From positions 32,065 through 96,064 of the forward strand of contig JADCFN010000011.1 in assembly GCA_020249505.1 (NCBI GenBank): a stretch of DNA of 64,000 bases. Reading direction: 5' to 3'. Below are positions 53,777 to 61,906 of this stretch, piece after piece. Origin of the DNA: Roseomonas sp. Lineage in GTDB: Bacteria; Pseudomonadota; Alphaproteobacteria; Acetobacterales; Acetobacteraceae. The number at the start of each line of letters is the position of its first letter. Position 1 is the stretch's first letter. A program made the translations under genes and the position numbers. The notes beneath the pieces were generated by a model. That model saw nothing but the letters and a program-made list of their open reading frames with translations. It searched no databases and was not told the DNA's origin.

Positions 53777-54598
53777 TCAATCGAAGCGCAACTCCCACCC
53801 GAGCCATTCACATACCGCGCGGCCCATCACCCATTCCAGATCAGCACCCTTCAGCCAGGGCAATTCCTCGGTGAAGAAAGTTACGCATTGGCGGTAGCTG
53901 CACGGCATGCGGGTGATATCCGTGCCCCAGAAAAACCGCTTCGGTCCGAAAGCATCAAAAATCCGCTGCAAGCCATCATGGATATTGTGATACGGATAGG
54001 CTTCAGTTGAATAATGCGGCGCGCCGGTCGCCTTCACCGCAACATTTGGCAGCTTCGCCAGCGCCACCAATTCGTCAAGCTTCGCAAAAGCTGCGTCATC
54101 CTGACCCGTTCGCACCAGGCCGCAATGATCCAGAATCATTTTGAGGTTTGGATGCGCTTCCGCAATTTGGCAAAATTCCTTGAGGAACAGGCCACCCATG
54201 CAAGCAACGGGCAGACCTTCCTTCTCCGCCGCCGGCCATAACCAATCCAACGTACCATCCCGCAGCCACACCTGTTCTTCCGGATGCAGCAAGGCCCAGC
54301 GCAGGCCGAGCATGCCTGGCTGCTTCTTCCAGCCGTGAATCAAATGCCGCAATTCGGGCCGCGTTGGCGGGAATTGGCCCATTACCGCAAAACGCTCCGG
54401 ATAGCGCCGCGCGGCCTCCACCGCCATGGCGCTTGAATCCGGATCCCAGCTTGCCGGCGGATGGATCACCGCCGCATGCACACCGGCCTCATCCATTTCG
54501 CGCAAGGCTTCCTCTGCCGTGAAGGAAGATACCTTGCGATGCAAGCCGGAAGGCGTGCCCTTGGACCAAATATGGATCTGCGCATCCACAATCTTCAC
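53777..54598 (-). CDS. amidohydrolase family 2 (TIM-barrel metal-dependent hydrolase)
   Basis: 273 aa member of the ACMSD/LigW-like amidohydrolase group. KIVDAQIHIW holds the first metal ligands (here QIHIW), ILDHCGLV and the late FFWGTDITRMP carry the other His and Asp. Members decarboxylate or hydrolyse aromatic acids or lactones. A GTG at 54598 is chosen because the protein then starts MKIVDAQIHIW, the family norm; an ATG at 54637 would add 13 residues with no similarity. It overlaps or abuts the SDR gene. Confidence 0.85.
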   Translation of the reverse strand: MKIVDAQIHIWSKGTPSGLHRKVSSFTAEEALREMDEAGVHAAVIHPPASWDPDSSAMAVEAARRYPERFAVMGQFPPTRPELRHLIHGWKKQPGMLGLRWALLHPEEQVWLRDGTLDWLWPAAEKEGLPVACMGGLFLKEFCQIAEAHPNLKMILDHCGLVRTGQDDAAFAKLDELVALAKLPNVAVKATGAPHYSTEAYPYHNIHDGLQRIFDAFGPKRFFWGTDITRMPCSYRQCVTFFTEELPWLKGADLEWVMGRAVCEWLGWELRFD

Positions 54599-54611
54599 GG
54601 CACTTGCCCCA

Positions 54612-55355
54612 TCATTGCGCGATAAAGCCGCCATCAATCACCAGCTCTGTCCCCGTGATGAAAGACGCCTCATCGGAAGCGAGGAACAGAACACCATAGG
54701 CGACCTCAATCGCCTCCCCCAAACGGCGCAGCGGCGTCAGTGGAATTTTTGCCGAACGCCCCGGCCCATTGGTACCGCCCAGCATCGGTGGCAAATAGCC
54801 GGGATGAACTGAATTCACGCGCACCCCCTGCGGCCCCCAGCGCACCGCCGCATTCTTGGTCAGCAGCCGCACCGCTCCCTTGGAAGCGGAATAGCCGGGA
54901 TGCCCTTCCGCACTGCTGACAAACCCCATGATTGAGGAGATATTGACAATCGAGCCCTTGCCCTGCCCCGCCATCACCTGCCCCACCAAGGTCGTGCCCA
55001 AAAACACCCCCGTCGCATTGATGGACATGAGCTGATTCCAACCTTCCAGTGACAACATATCGCCAACCGCACTGCCGTTGATGCCGGCATTATTCACCAG
55101 CACATCAATGCGTCCGTAATCAGACAGCGTCCTTTCGATCAGCCGCTTCCAATCCGCTTCCTGCGCCACATCCATGGCGATGAAACTCGCGCGACCTTGG
55201 CTTGCGGTGATGTCAGCCGCGAGTGCTTCCCCCAGATCCGCACGGCGATCCGCGATAATGACAATCGCCCCTTCCTTGGCAAAGAGCCGCGCTTCGGCTT
55301 CGCCCATGCCATGCGCGCCACCGGTGATGATCGCAACCTTGTCCTTCAACCGCAT
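54612..55355 (-). CDS. short-chain dehydrogenase/reductase
   Basis: 247 aa classical SDR. Cofactor motif TGGAHGMG at about 10-17, NNAG, catalytic Ser in NISSIMGF, and YSASK (Tyr and Lys). Length and fold fit NAD(P)-dependent alcohol/ketone oxidoreductases. GGAGG precedes the ATG. It is encoded directly upstream of the metal-dependent hydrolase and 18 bases downstream of the ACR3 gene on the same strand, so a three-gene unit is possible. Confidence 0.92.
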   Translation of the reverse strand: MRLKDKVAIITGGAHGMGEAEARLFAKEGAIVIIADRRADLGEALAADITASQGRASFIAMDVAQEADWKRLIERTLSDYGRIDVLVNNAGINGSAVGDMLSLEGWNQLMSINATGVFLGTTLVGQVMAGQGKGSIVNISSIMGFVSSAEGHPGYSASKGAVRLLTKNAAVRWGPQGVRVNSVHPGYLPPMLGGTNGPGRSAKIPLTPLRRLGEAIEVAYGVLFLASDEASFITGTELVIDGGFIAQ

Positions 55356-55373
55356 TATCGTCGCCTCCTGTCC

Positions 55374-56417
55374 TTATGCCCGTTGATACCAGGCCTTGCT
55401 TCGCATCACGATCGCCACCACCGAAAGCATGACAGGCACTTCCACCAGCACGCCGACCACGGTGGCCAAGGCCGCGCCCGAATCAAAGCCAAAAAGGCTG
55501 ATTGCCGCTGCCACGGCCAATTCGAAGAAATTGCTCGCGCCAATCAGCGCCGATGGCCCCGCCACCGCGTGCGCCGACCCGCATTGCCGGTTCAGCCAAT
55601 AAGCCAGCCCCGCATTGAAATAGACTTGAATGATGATCGGCACGGCCAGCAACGCAATCACCAAGGGCTGCGCGATGATCTGCGGCCCCTGAAAGCCAAA
55701 CAGCAGCACCAGCGTCAGCAACAGCGCCGAAAGCGAAACCGGCCCAAGCCGCCGCAGCACTTGCGCCAGCGCAGCCTCCCCACCCCGCGCCAATAAGCGC
55801 CGGCGCCAAAGCTGCGCCAAGATTACAGGCAACAAAATGTAAAGCAGCACGGATAGAAACAACCTATCCCAGGGCACGATAATGGCTGAAAGCGCCAGCA
55901 GAAACCCAACCAGCGGCGCAAAGGCGATGATCATGATGGCATCATTCAGCGCCACCTGGCTCAGCGTGAAATTCGGCTCGCCTTCCGAAAGATTGGACCA
56001 GACGAACACCATCGCCGTGCAGGGTGCCGCGGCCAGCAAAATCAAGCCCGCGATATAGCTTTCAATCTGCGCTTCCGGCAAAAAGGGCCGAAACAGCCAG
56101 CCGATGAACAACCAGCCGAGCAGCGCCATGCTGAAAGGCTTCACCAGCCAATTGACGCCAACCGTCACCAAAATCCCGCGCCAATGCCGGCCCACTTCCG
56201 CAATGGCACCGAAATCCACCCGCAGCAGCATTGGGATAATCATCAGCCAGATCAGCACCGCAACCGGTAGATTGACCTTGGCGAGATTGGCCTCCCCCAA
56301 TAAGCGAAACGGTGTTGGCATCACCGCGCCAAGCGCGATGCCCACAATAATGCACGAGGCAACCCAAAGGCTAAGATAACGCTCAAAAAAGCCAAGCCCC
56401 GCTTTTGCCTTATCCAT
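55374..56417 (-). CDS. acr3: ACR3-family arsenite efflux permease
   Basis: 347 aa, ten-helix membrane protein. AAPCTAMVFVWSNLSEGEPNFTLSQVALND holds the conserved Cys133 and the ACR3 signature, and GPSALIGASNFFELAVA is the second conserved region. It exports arsenite or antimonite using the proton gradient. The ATG at 56417 is the family start; the longer frame overlaps the preceding gene. No arsR, arsC or arsH lies nearby, unlike usual ars operons; it sits between a hydroxyacid dehydrogenase and an SDR. Confidence 0.9.
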   Translation of the reverse strand: MDKAKAGLGFFERYLSLWVASCIIVGIALGAVMPTPFRLLGEANLAKVNLPVAVLIWLMIIPMLLRVDFGAIAEVGRHWRGILVTVGVNWLVKPFSMALLGWLFIGWLFRPFLPEAQIESYIAGLILLAAAPCTAMVFVWSNLSEGEPNFTLSQVALNDAIMIIAFAPLVGFLLALSAIIVPWDRLFLSVLLYILLPVILAQLWRRRLLARGGEAALAQVLRRLGPVSLSALLLTLVLLFGFQGPQIIAQPLVIALLAVPIIIQVYFNAGLAYWLNRQCGSAHAVAGPSALIGASNFFELAVAAAISLFGFDSGAALATVVGVLVEVPVMLSVVAIVMRSKAWYQRA

Positions 56418-56428
56418 TTGAACGCAGC

Positions 56429-57367
56429 CTACCCCGCGCTTTTGACCTGGTTGGGCGATTGCATGGAGACGCCCGCCCATTCCTCATAAAGCTGCGCGAT
56501 GGAAGTCATATCCGCATCCGGGCCAAAGCGGTTCTTGGCGATGCTCAGCATTTCGCGCGCCAGCGCCGCCATGGGCGCGGAAAGCCCGAAGGCCGCAAAT
56601 TCCGCCACCGCCAGGGACAAATCCTTGGAGACGATGGCATTGCTCGCACCGCCGGAAAACTTTCCCGTCAAAACCGCGCGCGGAAACTTTGTTACCGTAG
56701 AGCTATTCCGCCCCGTGCTGGCATTGATCACATCGCACATCAGCGCCGTATCAATGCCGGCCTTAGCACCCAGAGCAAACGCCTCAGACGTCAGCACCAT
56801 GCCTGCGAGCGAAAGCAGATTATTCGCAAGCTTCATGGTTTGGCTCAGACCCGGCGTATCGCCAATGGTGAAAACCGTGCGCCCCACCACCTGCAATAGC
56901 GGCATCACCTCCTGCAACGCCTCCGGCGCGCCGGAAGCAATCACGGCAAGCGCGCCAGATTCTGCACCATGCACGCCGCCGCTGATCGGGCAATCAATCA
57001 GCGCAATGCCTTTCTCAGCAAGCCCCACCGCAATGCGCTGCATCGCCGCGCTGCCAATGGTGGACATTTCGATATAGGTGCGCACCGCGCCAGGCATCCC
57101 GGCAATGCCCTCAGCGCCCAAAGCCACGCGTTCAGAGGTTTCAGCACTCGGCAGGCAGGCAAACACCACGCTGCATTGCTTAGCAACCGCGGCGGCCGAG
57201 CCCATGGCCTCCGCCCCCGCTTCCGTCGCGCGCTGCATGGCTTCAGCGCGCGGATCAAAGACCAGCATGCGCTTGCCCGGATTGCGCTGCGCCCAATCCG
57301 CCATGCGCGTCGCAATCGGGCCGCCCATGGCGCCCAGACCCAGAAAACCGATGCGTTCCATTTCCAT
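56429..57367 (-). CDS. 3-hydroxyisobutyrate dehydrogenase-like NAD(P)-dependent oxidoreductase
   Basis: 312 aa beta-hydroxyacid dehydrogenase. N-terminal GFLGLGAMGGPIATRM binds NAD(P), the substrate signature reads CPISGGVHGAESG, and TMKLANNLLS contains the catalytic Lys. Substrates in this family include 3-hydroxyisobutyrate, tartronate semialdehyde and glyoxylate. ATG at 57367 or 57361 (second Met). It precedes acr3 by eleven bases. Confidence 0.9.
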   Translation of the reverse strand: MEMERIGFLGLGAMGGPIATRMADWAQRNPGKRMLVFDPRAEAMQRATEAGAEAMGSAAAVAKQCSVVFACLPSAETSERVALGAEGIAGMPGAVRTYIEMSTIGSAAMQRIAVGLAEKGIALIDCPISGGVHGAESGALAVIASGAPEALQEVMPLLQVVGRTVFTIGDTPGLSQTMKLANNLLSLAGMVLTSEAFALGAKAGIDTALMCDVINASTGRNSSTVTKFPRAVLTGKFSGGASNAIVSKDLSLAVAEFAAFGLSAPMAALAREMLSIAKNRFGPDADMTSIAQLYEEWAGVSMQSPNQVKSAG

Positions 57368-57489
57368 GGCGTTGCCTTCCTCACATACTCAGAAAGACAG
57401 TCTTCACCGGATTGCGCAGAGTGACCAGTGCAGGCGAGGCGTCAGCCAGCCTTTCGCGCCATTGGTCGCGGCGTAGCCGGACACGGTGC

Positions 57490-57963
57490 CTAATCCTCAT
57501 ACCTGTAGCGGAAGTTGCAGTGGCTCGCCCCGCCCATGATGGTTTGCGTGCGTTCCAGCTTCAGCTTCGGGTCATAGCCCTCACAAAACGCCCCATCGCG
57601 ATTGCAGGACAGGATGGCGCCAAGCTCCGCCAGCCCCATGGCGCGGTACATCTCCGCATAGCGGCAGCGCGTGACGTTGAAATCATAATGCTTGGCGTCC
57701 TTGCGCAGCGTTTCGATCTGCAGCGCATCCCCCTTGGTCCATAGCGGCTGGAGGGAGATGAAATGCTCAAGCGATGGCTTCCCCTCCGGCCCCTGCTTGG
57801 CCATTTCGGCGGCGGTTTCCTTGGCCAATTTGATAATGGCGGCGGACAGGATGGATTTCGCCTTTTCCTCTCCGATTTGGGCCTTCATTTCCTCATAAAT
57901 GCCCTTAGCGAAGGCGGCTTCGATCCGCCGCTGTTCAAGAATGCCTAAGCTTTGTTCGGCCAT
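57490..57963 (-). CDS. L-2-amino-thiazoline-4-carboxylic acid hydrolase-like protein
   Basis: 157 aa soluble protein of the ATC_hydrolase family (PF14196 type). The C-terminal half TRCRYAEMYRAMGLAELGAILSCNRDGAFCEGYDP, then RTQTIMGGASHCNFRYRYED, carries the conserved Cys and His positions of that family. A characterised Pseudomonas enzyme opens the ATC ring toward L-cysteine; many homologues are of unknown role and annotated as hypothetical. It stands alone, divergent from ahcY. Confidence 0.8.
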   Translation of the reverse strand: MAEQSLGILEQRRIEAAFAKGIYEEMKAQIGEEKAKSILSAAIIKLAKETAAEMAKQGPEGKPSLEHFISLQPLWTKGDALQIETLRKDAKHYDFNVTRCRYAEMYRAMGLAELGAILSCNRDGAFCEGYDPKLKLERTQTIMGGASHCNFRYRYED

Positions 57964-58031
57964 AAGCGCCTCCCTGGGGTTTGAGGGGGAAGCTTAGCCT
58001 GGTCGCCGGAACGGGCCAGCCCGAAAAAGAC

Positions 58032-58047
58032 ATAAAGGTATCTTTAT
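58032..58047. promoter_or_regulatory. palindromic operator upstream of ahcY, SahR-like
   Basis: ATAAAGGTATCTTTAT is palindromic at 14 of 16 positions and lies 72 bases before the ahcY ATG. It resembles the ATAAAG-N4-CTTTAT operator reported for the SAH-responsive ArsR-family repressor SahR in Proteobacteria. This is a match by memory and needs a motif comparison. Confidence 0.6.
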
Positions 58048-58118
58048 ATTCTTCTTTCCCTCTAGCCCTACGCCCCGCCCCGTGTTACCCGCCGCGCCAT
58101 ATTGAAGGAGATCCCGCC

Positions 58119-59519
58119 ATGGCCGCCCAAGACTTCGTGATTAAAGACCTTTCCCTCGCCGCCTGGGGGCGGAAGGAAATTGCCATGGCCGAGGATGAAA
58201 TGCCCGGCCTGATGGCGGTGCGCGCGGAATATGGCGCTTCCCAGCCGCTCAAGGGTGCCCGCATCGCGGGCTGCCTGCACATGACCATTCAAACCGCGGT
58301 GCTGATCGAAACCCTGAAACACCTTGGCGCCGATGTGCGCTGGTCTTCCTGCAATATCTTCTCGACGCAGGATCACGCCGCTGCCGCCATTGCCGCGACC
58401 GGTACGCCGGTTTTCGCCGTGAAGGGCGAAACCCTGCCGGAATATTGGGAATATGTGCAGCGCACGCTGGAATGGGCCGATGGTGGGGAGCCCAATGTGC
58501 TGCTCGATGATGGCGGTGACATGACGCTGCTCGTGCATTACGGGCTCCGCGCCGAACAGGGCGATACCGCGTTCCTGGACAAGGCGACGAATGAGGAAGA
58601 GGAAGTCTTCTTCGCCCTGATTAAGAAATGCCTGACGACCAAGCCGGGTTGGTTCGCCAAGCTTGCTGCCGCCATCAAGGGCGTTTCGGAAGAAACCACC
58701 ACGGGCGTGCATCGGCTTTATGTCATGGCCAAGGAAGGGCGCCTGCTTTTCCCGGCCATCAATGTGAATGATAGTGTGACCAAGTCGAAATTCGACAATC
58801 TCTATGGCTGCCGCGAATCCCTGGTGGATGCGATCCGTCGCGGCACCGATGTGATGATGGCCGGCAAGGTCGCGATGGTGTGCGGCTTTGGTGATGTGGG
58901 CAAGGGTTCAGCCGCGTCGCTCAGGAATGCCGGCTGCCGCGTGATGGTGAGCGAGGTTGACCCGATCTGCGCCTTGCAAGCCGCCATGGAAGGCTACCAG
59001 GTCGTCACCATGGAACAGGCCGCGCCGATGGCCGATATTTTCGTGACGGCGACAGGCAATGTGGATGTGATCACGGTTGATCACATGCGCGCCATGAAGC
59101 ATCGCGCCATTGTCTGCAATATCGGGCATTTCGATTCCGAAATTCAGGTGGCGGGTCTGCGCAATATGAAGTGGGATAATGTGAAGCCGCAGGTCGATGA
59201 AATCGAATTCCCCGACCAGAAGCGCATCATACTTCTGTCTGAAGGCCGCCTGGTGAATCTTGGCAATGCGACGGGCCATCCTTCCTTCGTGATGTCGGCT
59301 TCCTTCACTAACCAAGTGCTCGCGCAGATCGAACTCTGGACCAATACGTCCAAGTACGAACGCAAGGTCTATACCCTGCCGAAGCATTTGGATGAGAAGG
59401 TGGCGGCGCTGCATTTGGCGAAGGTGGGTGCGACACTCACGCAGCTTACCGCGCAGCAGGCCGGCTATATCGGCGTGGATACGCAAGGCCCCTTCAAGGC
59501 TGAACAGTACCGCTACTGA
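58119..59519 (+). CDS. ahcY: adenosylhomocysteinase
   Basis: 466 aa S-adenosylhomocysteine hydrolase, converting SAH to adenosine and homocysteine in the methyl cycle. [28 protein letters not shown] begins the catalytic domain, the NAD motif [17 protein letters not shown] is central, and the C-terminal FKAEQYRY is the dimer-contact tail. AAGGAG lies eight bases before the ATG; the frame upstream of this is not coding. A palindrome at 58032 probably regulates it. Confidence 0.97.
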   Translation: MAAQDFVIKDLSLAAWGRKEIAMAEDEMPGLMAVRAEYGASQPLKGARIAGCLHMTIQTAVLIETLKHLGADVRWSSCNIFSTQDHAAAAIAATGTPVFAVKGETLPEYWEYVQRTLEWADGGEPNVLLDDGGDMTLLVHYGLRAEQGDTAFLDKATNEEEEVFFALIKKCLTTKPGWFAKLAAAIKGVSEETTTGVHRLYVMAKEGRLLFPAINVNDSVTKSKFDNLYGCRESLVDAIRRGTDVMMAGKVAMVCGFGDVGKGSAASLRNAGCRVMVSEVDPICALQAAMEGYQVVTMEQAAPMADIFVTATGNVDVITVDHMRAMKHRAIVCNIGHFDSEIQVAGLRNMKWDNVKPQVDEIEFPDQKRIILLSEGRLVNLGNATGHPSFVMSASFTNQVLAQIELWTNTSKYERKVYTLPKHLDEKVAALHLAKVGATLTQLTAQQAGYIGVDTQGPFKAEQYRY

Positions 59520-59526
59520 AGTTTGG

Positions 59527-59579
59527 TTTGGTCGTATTTTCCGAGCCGCCAAGTGATTCCTCTTGGCTTGAAAATACTC
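59527..59579 (-). repeat. 53 bp dispersed palindromic repeat, copy 2
   Basis: On the minus strand it reads GAGTATTTTCAAGCCAAG then CACTTGGCGGCTCGGAAAAT, differing from copy 1 by only a few bases, mainly within the loop and one stem position. It starts eight bases after the ahcY stop. Confidence 0.85.
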
Positions 59580-59591
59580 CTCAATTCAACG

Positions 59592-59624
59592 CGCCGGGGC
59601 GTGGAGATGGCTCCCACCCCGGCG
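59592..59624. terminator. GC-rich hairpin between repeat copies 2 and 3
   Basis: CGCCGGGG (59592-59599) pairs with CCCCGGCG (59617-59624) around a 17-base loop. A T-run does not follow, so intrinsic termination is uncertain. It lies in the ahcY-uppP gap and may end ahcY transcripts or be part of a repeat doublet. Confidence 0.5.
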
Positions 59625-59640
59625 CAACCATCTCTGAGCG

Positions 59641-59692
59641 TTTGGTCGCATTTTCCGGGTCGCCAAGTGTTCCACTTGGCTTGAAAATGCTC
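59641..59692 (-). repeat. dispersed palindromic repeat, copy 3 (52 bp)
   Basis: On the minus strand GAGCATTTTCAAGCCAAGTG then CACTTGGCGACCCGGAAAAT. The stem is nearly perfect and the loop is one base shorter than in the other copies. Same orientation as copy 2, starting 114 bases further on and just upstream of uppP. Confidence 0.85.
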
Positions 59693-59738
59693 CACCGCGA
59701 ATCGGGCAGCCCGCCCGCGCCACGCATGGATCACGCGC

Positions 59739-60542
59739 ATGGACCTGAGCGCCCTTTTCTCTGCCCTGCTGATGGGGATTGTCGAAGGTTTCACTGAATT
59801 CCTGCCGATTTCCTCAACCGGGCATTTGATCCTGCTTGGCGAGTTGATCGGCTTCCAGGGCCCGCCCGGCAAGGTTTTTGAAATCTCCATCCAGCTTGGC
59901 GCTATTCTTGCCGTCTGTTGGATCTATCGCGCGCTGATCATTGAACTTTTGCGCGGCATGTGGCGGCCGGGACGGGAGCGCTACTACGTCATCAACCTCC
60001 TGCTCGCCTTCCTGCCAGCGGCGGTGATAGGCTTTCTGTTCCACAAAACAATCACAACGCTGCTGTTCAACCCTTGGGTTGTCTCCATCGCGCTGATTCT
60101 GGGCGGCGTTGCGATCATTGCCATCGAAAAGCTGCGCCCGGCGCCCAGCATTCATAGCGTGCCGGAAATCGGGCCACTCGCCGCTGTGCTGGTTGGGCTT
60201 GGCCAGGCTTTGGCGATGATCCCGGGCACATCGCGTTCCGGTGCTACCATCATCACGGCACTGCTGATCGGCGTCGAACGGCGCACCGCCGCCGAGTTTT
60301 CCTTCATGCTCGCCATCCCGACCATGTTTGCCGCCAGCTTCTACAGCCTTTGGAAAGTGCGCGCCGAGATTGACCCGAGTGCTTTCGGCCAAATCGCGGT
60401 CGGCTTCATCGCTGCCTTCATCGTTGCCTTCATCACGGTGCGCGCCGTGCTGGCGCTGATCGGGCGCATCGGCTTCACGCCCTTCGGCTATTACCGTATT
60501 GCGCTGGGCGCGTTGATGTTGGTTGTCCTGGCGCTCCGCTAG
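59739..60542 (+). CDS. uppP: undecaprenyl-diphosphatase
   Basis: 267 aa polytopic membrane enzyme (BacA/UppP) that dephosphorylates undecaprenyl pyrophosphate to recycle the lipid carrier for peptidoglycan. The active-site motifs EGFTEFLPISSTGHL at about 16-30 and PGTSRSGATII near 165 are complete. It starts 46 bases after repeat copy 3. The GGCT gene follows six bases later, so they are probably cotranscribed. Confidence 0.96.
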   Translation: MDLSALFSALLMGIVEGFTEFLPISSTGHLILLGELIGFQGPPGKVFEISIQLGAILAVCWIYRALIIELLRGMWRPGRERYYVINLLLAFLPAAVIGFLFHKTITTLLFNPWVVSIALILGGVAIIAIEKLRPAPSIHSVPEIGPLAAVLVGLGQALAMIPGTSRSGATIITALLIGVERRTAAEFSFMLAIPTMFAASFYSLWKVRAEIDPSAFGQIAVGFIAAFIVAFITVRAVLALIGRIGFTPFGYYRIALGALMLVVLALR

Positions 60543-60548
60543 TCAGAA

Positions 60549-61439
60549 ATGACCCCGCGCTACAGCTTCGCCTATGGCTCGAATACCGATGAACAGGATT
60601 GGCGCGATTGGTGCGCGCGCCATGGTCATGACCCGGCAGCCATCCGCCCAATCGGCCCAGGAATTCTCCCCGATGCGCGGCTCGCTTTTGATTTCTTCAG
60701 CCCTAGCCGAGGCGGCGGCGCGCTGAATTTCCAAAGCCGTCTCGGCGGTTTCATTGAAGGCGTCGTGCTGGAAGTGTCTGAGGCCGGCTGGCGCATGTTG
60801 GATCAAAAGGAAGGCGCACCCCACGCCTATCAGCGCCGCACACGCCATATCATCCTGCCCGATGGCGAGGCTTTGGAAGCCATTGCCTATCAGGTCGTGC
60901 CGGAACGCCAGCAGGGTTTTGTCGCACCCCCTGAGCCCTATCTAAACGCCGTTCAGCGCGGCTTCGCTTCCCATGGCCTGCACCCAGACCCGTTGGAGGC
61001 CGCCGCGCGTGGCGAAGAAGGCTGCCATCACCTGCCCGATGTCTTTGTCTATGGCACGCTGATGCAGGGCGGCTTCTGGCACGGCCCCGCCGCCAAGGCG
61101 GGCATCGCCGCCATTACGCCCGCGCAAGCAAACGGCACGCTATTTGACCTCGGCGATTACCCCGCCCTCACACTCGGCGCAGCCACACCCATCCAGGGCG
61201 AAATCCTGACCTTCAAGGATATCGCAACTGCCTTGCCCATTCTGGATGAAATAGAAGATGCCGCGCCCGATGGCGGCACTTCCGGCATGTATCGCCGCAC
61301 CATCATGACAGTGACGGATCAGGCCGGGCAGCGCCGCCGTGCCTGGGCCTATGTGATGGCGCCGGAAAGCTTGGGTGCCGCGCCGATCATCGCCTCAGGC
61401 GATTGGCGCGCGCACCAGCGCGACAAGCGGGGCGTCTAA
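60549..61439 (+). CDS. tandem gamma-glutamylcyclotransferase-fold protein
   Basis: 296 aa protein with two GGCT (AIG2/BtrG-like) domains. The first begins FAYGSNTDE and ends near 125, with a candidate catalytic Glu in LDQKEGAPHAY; the second starts VFVYGTLMQGGF near 166 and has its Glu in LDEIED. Single-domain relatives release 5-oxoproline from gamma-glutamyl peptides or act on gamma-glutamylamines. Two-domain forms are less usual. It follows uppP and converges on the FYDLN gene. Confidence 0.88.
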   Translation: MTPRYSFAYGSNTDEQDWRDWCARHGHDPAAIRPIGPGILPDARLAFDFFSPSRGGGALNFQSRLGGFIEGVVLEVSEAGWRMLDQKEGAPHAYQRRTRHIILPDGEALEAIAYQVVPERQQGFVAPPEPYLNAVQRGFASHGLHPDPLEAAARGEEGCHHLPDVFVYGTLMQGGFWHGPAAKAGIAAITPAQANGTLFDLGDYPALTLGAATPIQGEILTFKDIATALPILDEIEDAAPDGGTSGMYRRTIMTVTDQAGQRRRAWAYVMAPESLGAAPIIASGDWRAHQRDKRGV

Positions 61440-61454
61440 CCCGCCCCGACCAAA

Positions 61455-61778
61455 TCACTGTTCTTCGTCGCGATCAGTGCCGACTTCGATATCCTCGCCG
61501 ATATCCTCGGCGTCATCTTCCAGCTCTTCCGCGTCTTCGATCGCCTCATCGCCTTCGATATCTTCCACTTCGATATCATCGGTCTCGGCCTCCGGCGTGC
61601 CGGGCGCTTTCTTCAGCCGCTCATCCAGCGGGGTCGCACCATTGCGGCGCAGACGCGGTTGTTCCGCCGGCTGTTCCGTGGCGCATTTCGGGCAGACCGC
61701 CGGGGTGCGCAACAAATCATAAAATTTCGCGCCGCAAGCAACGCAAGTCCGCTTCAGGCCGAGTTCTGGCTTCGCCAT
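61455..61778 (-). CDS. FYDLN-acid domain protein (TIGR02300 family)
   Basis: 107 aa protein of unknown function, conserved in Alphaproteobacteria. A zinc-ribbon-like pair CVAC and CPKC (Cys 12, 15, 29, 32) flanks the FYDLLRTP signature; the C-terminal half (about 60-107) is highly acidic with many Asp and Glu. GAGG precedes the ATG at 61778. It is divergent from aroA across 128 bases, the usual position in this class. Confidence 0.92.
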   Translation of the reverse strand: MAKPELGLKRTCVACGAKFYDLLRTPAVCPKCATEQPAEQPRLRRNGATPLDERLKKAPGTPEAETDDIEVEDIEGDEAIEDAEELEDDAEDIGEDIEVGTDRDEEQ

Positions 61779-61906
61779 GCAAACGCCTCTTGATTTCCGC
61801 TGGGCGCGGATTTGCAAATAACCATCCTGGCATGCCCAGAATGATCCCGTAAAAATCAGGGACGCGCGCATTGCCACGCCCTGCCCTGCCATGTCAAACC
61901 GCCTAT

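Noticed and set aside
57404..57489. Possible tRNA in the gap downstream of 57368
   Set aside because: No cloverleaf, no T-loop sequence and no acceptor stem could be formed.
57964..58118. SAH or SAM riboswitch before ahcY
   Set aside because: I could not find the paired elements of known SAH or SAM riboswitches; the palindrome fits a protein operator better.
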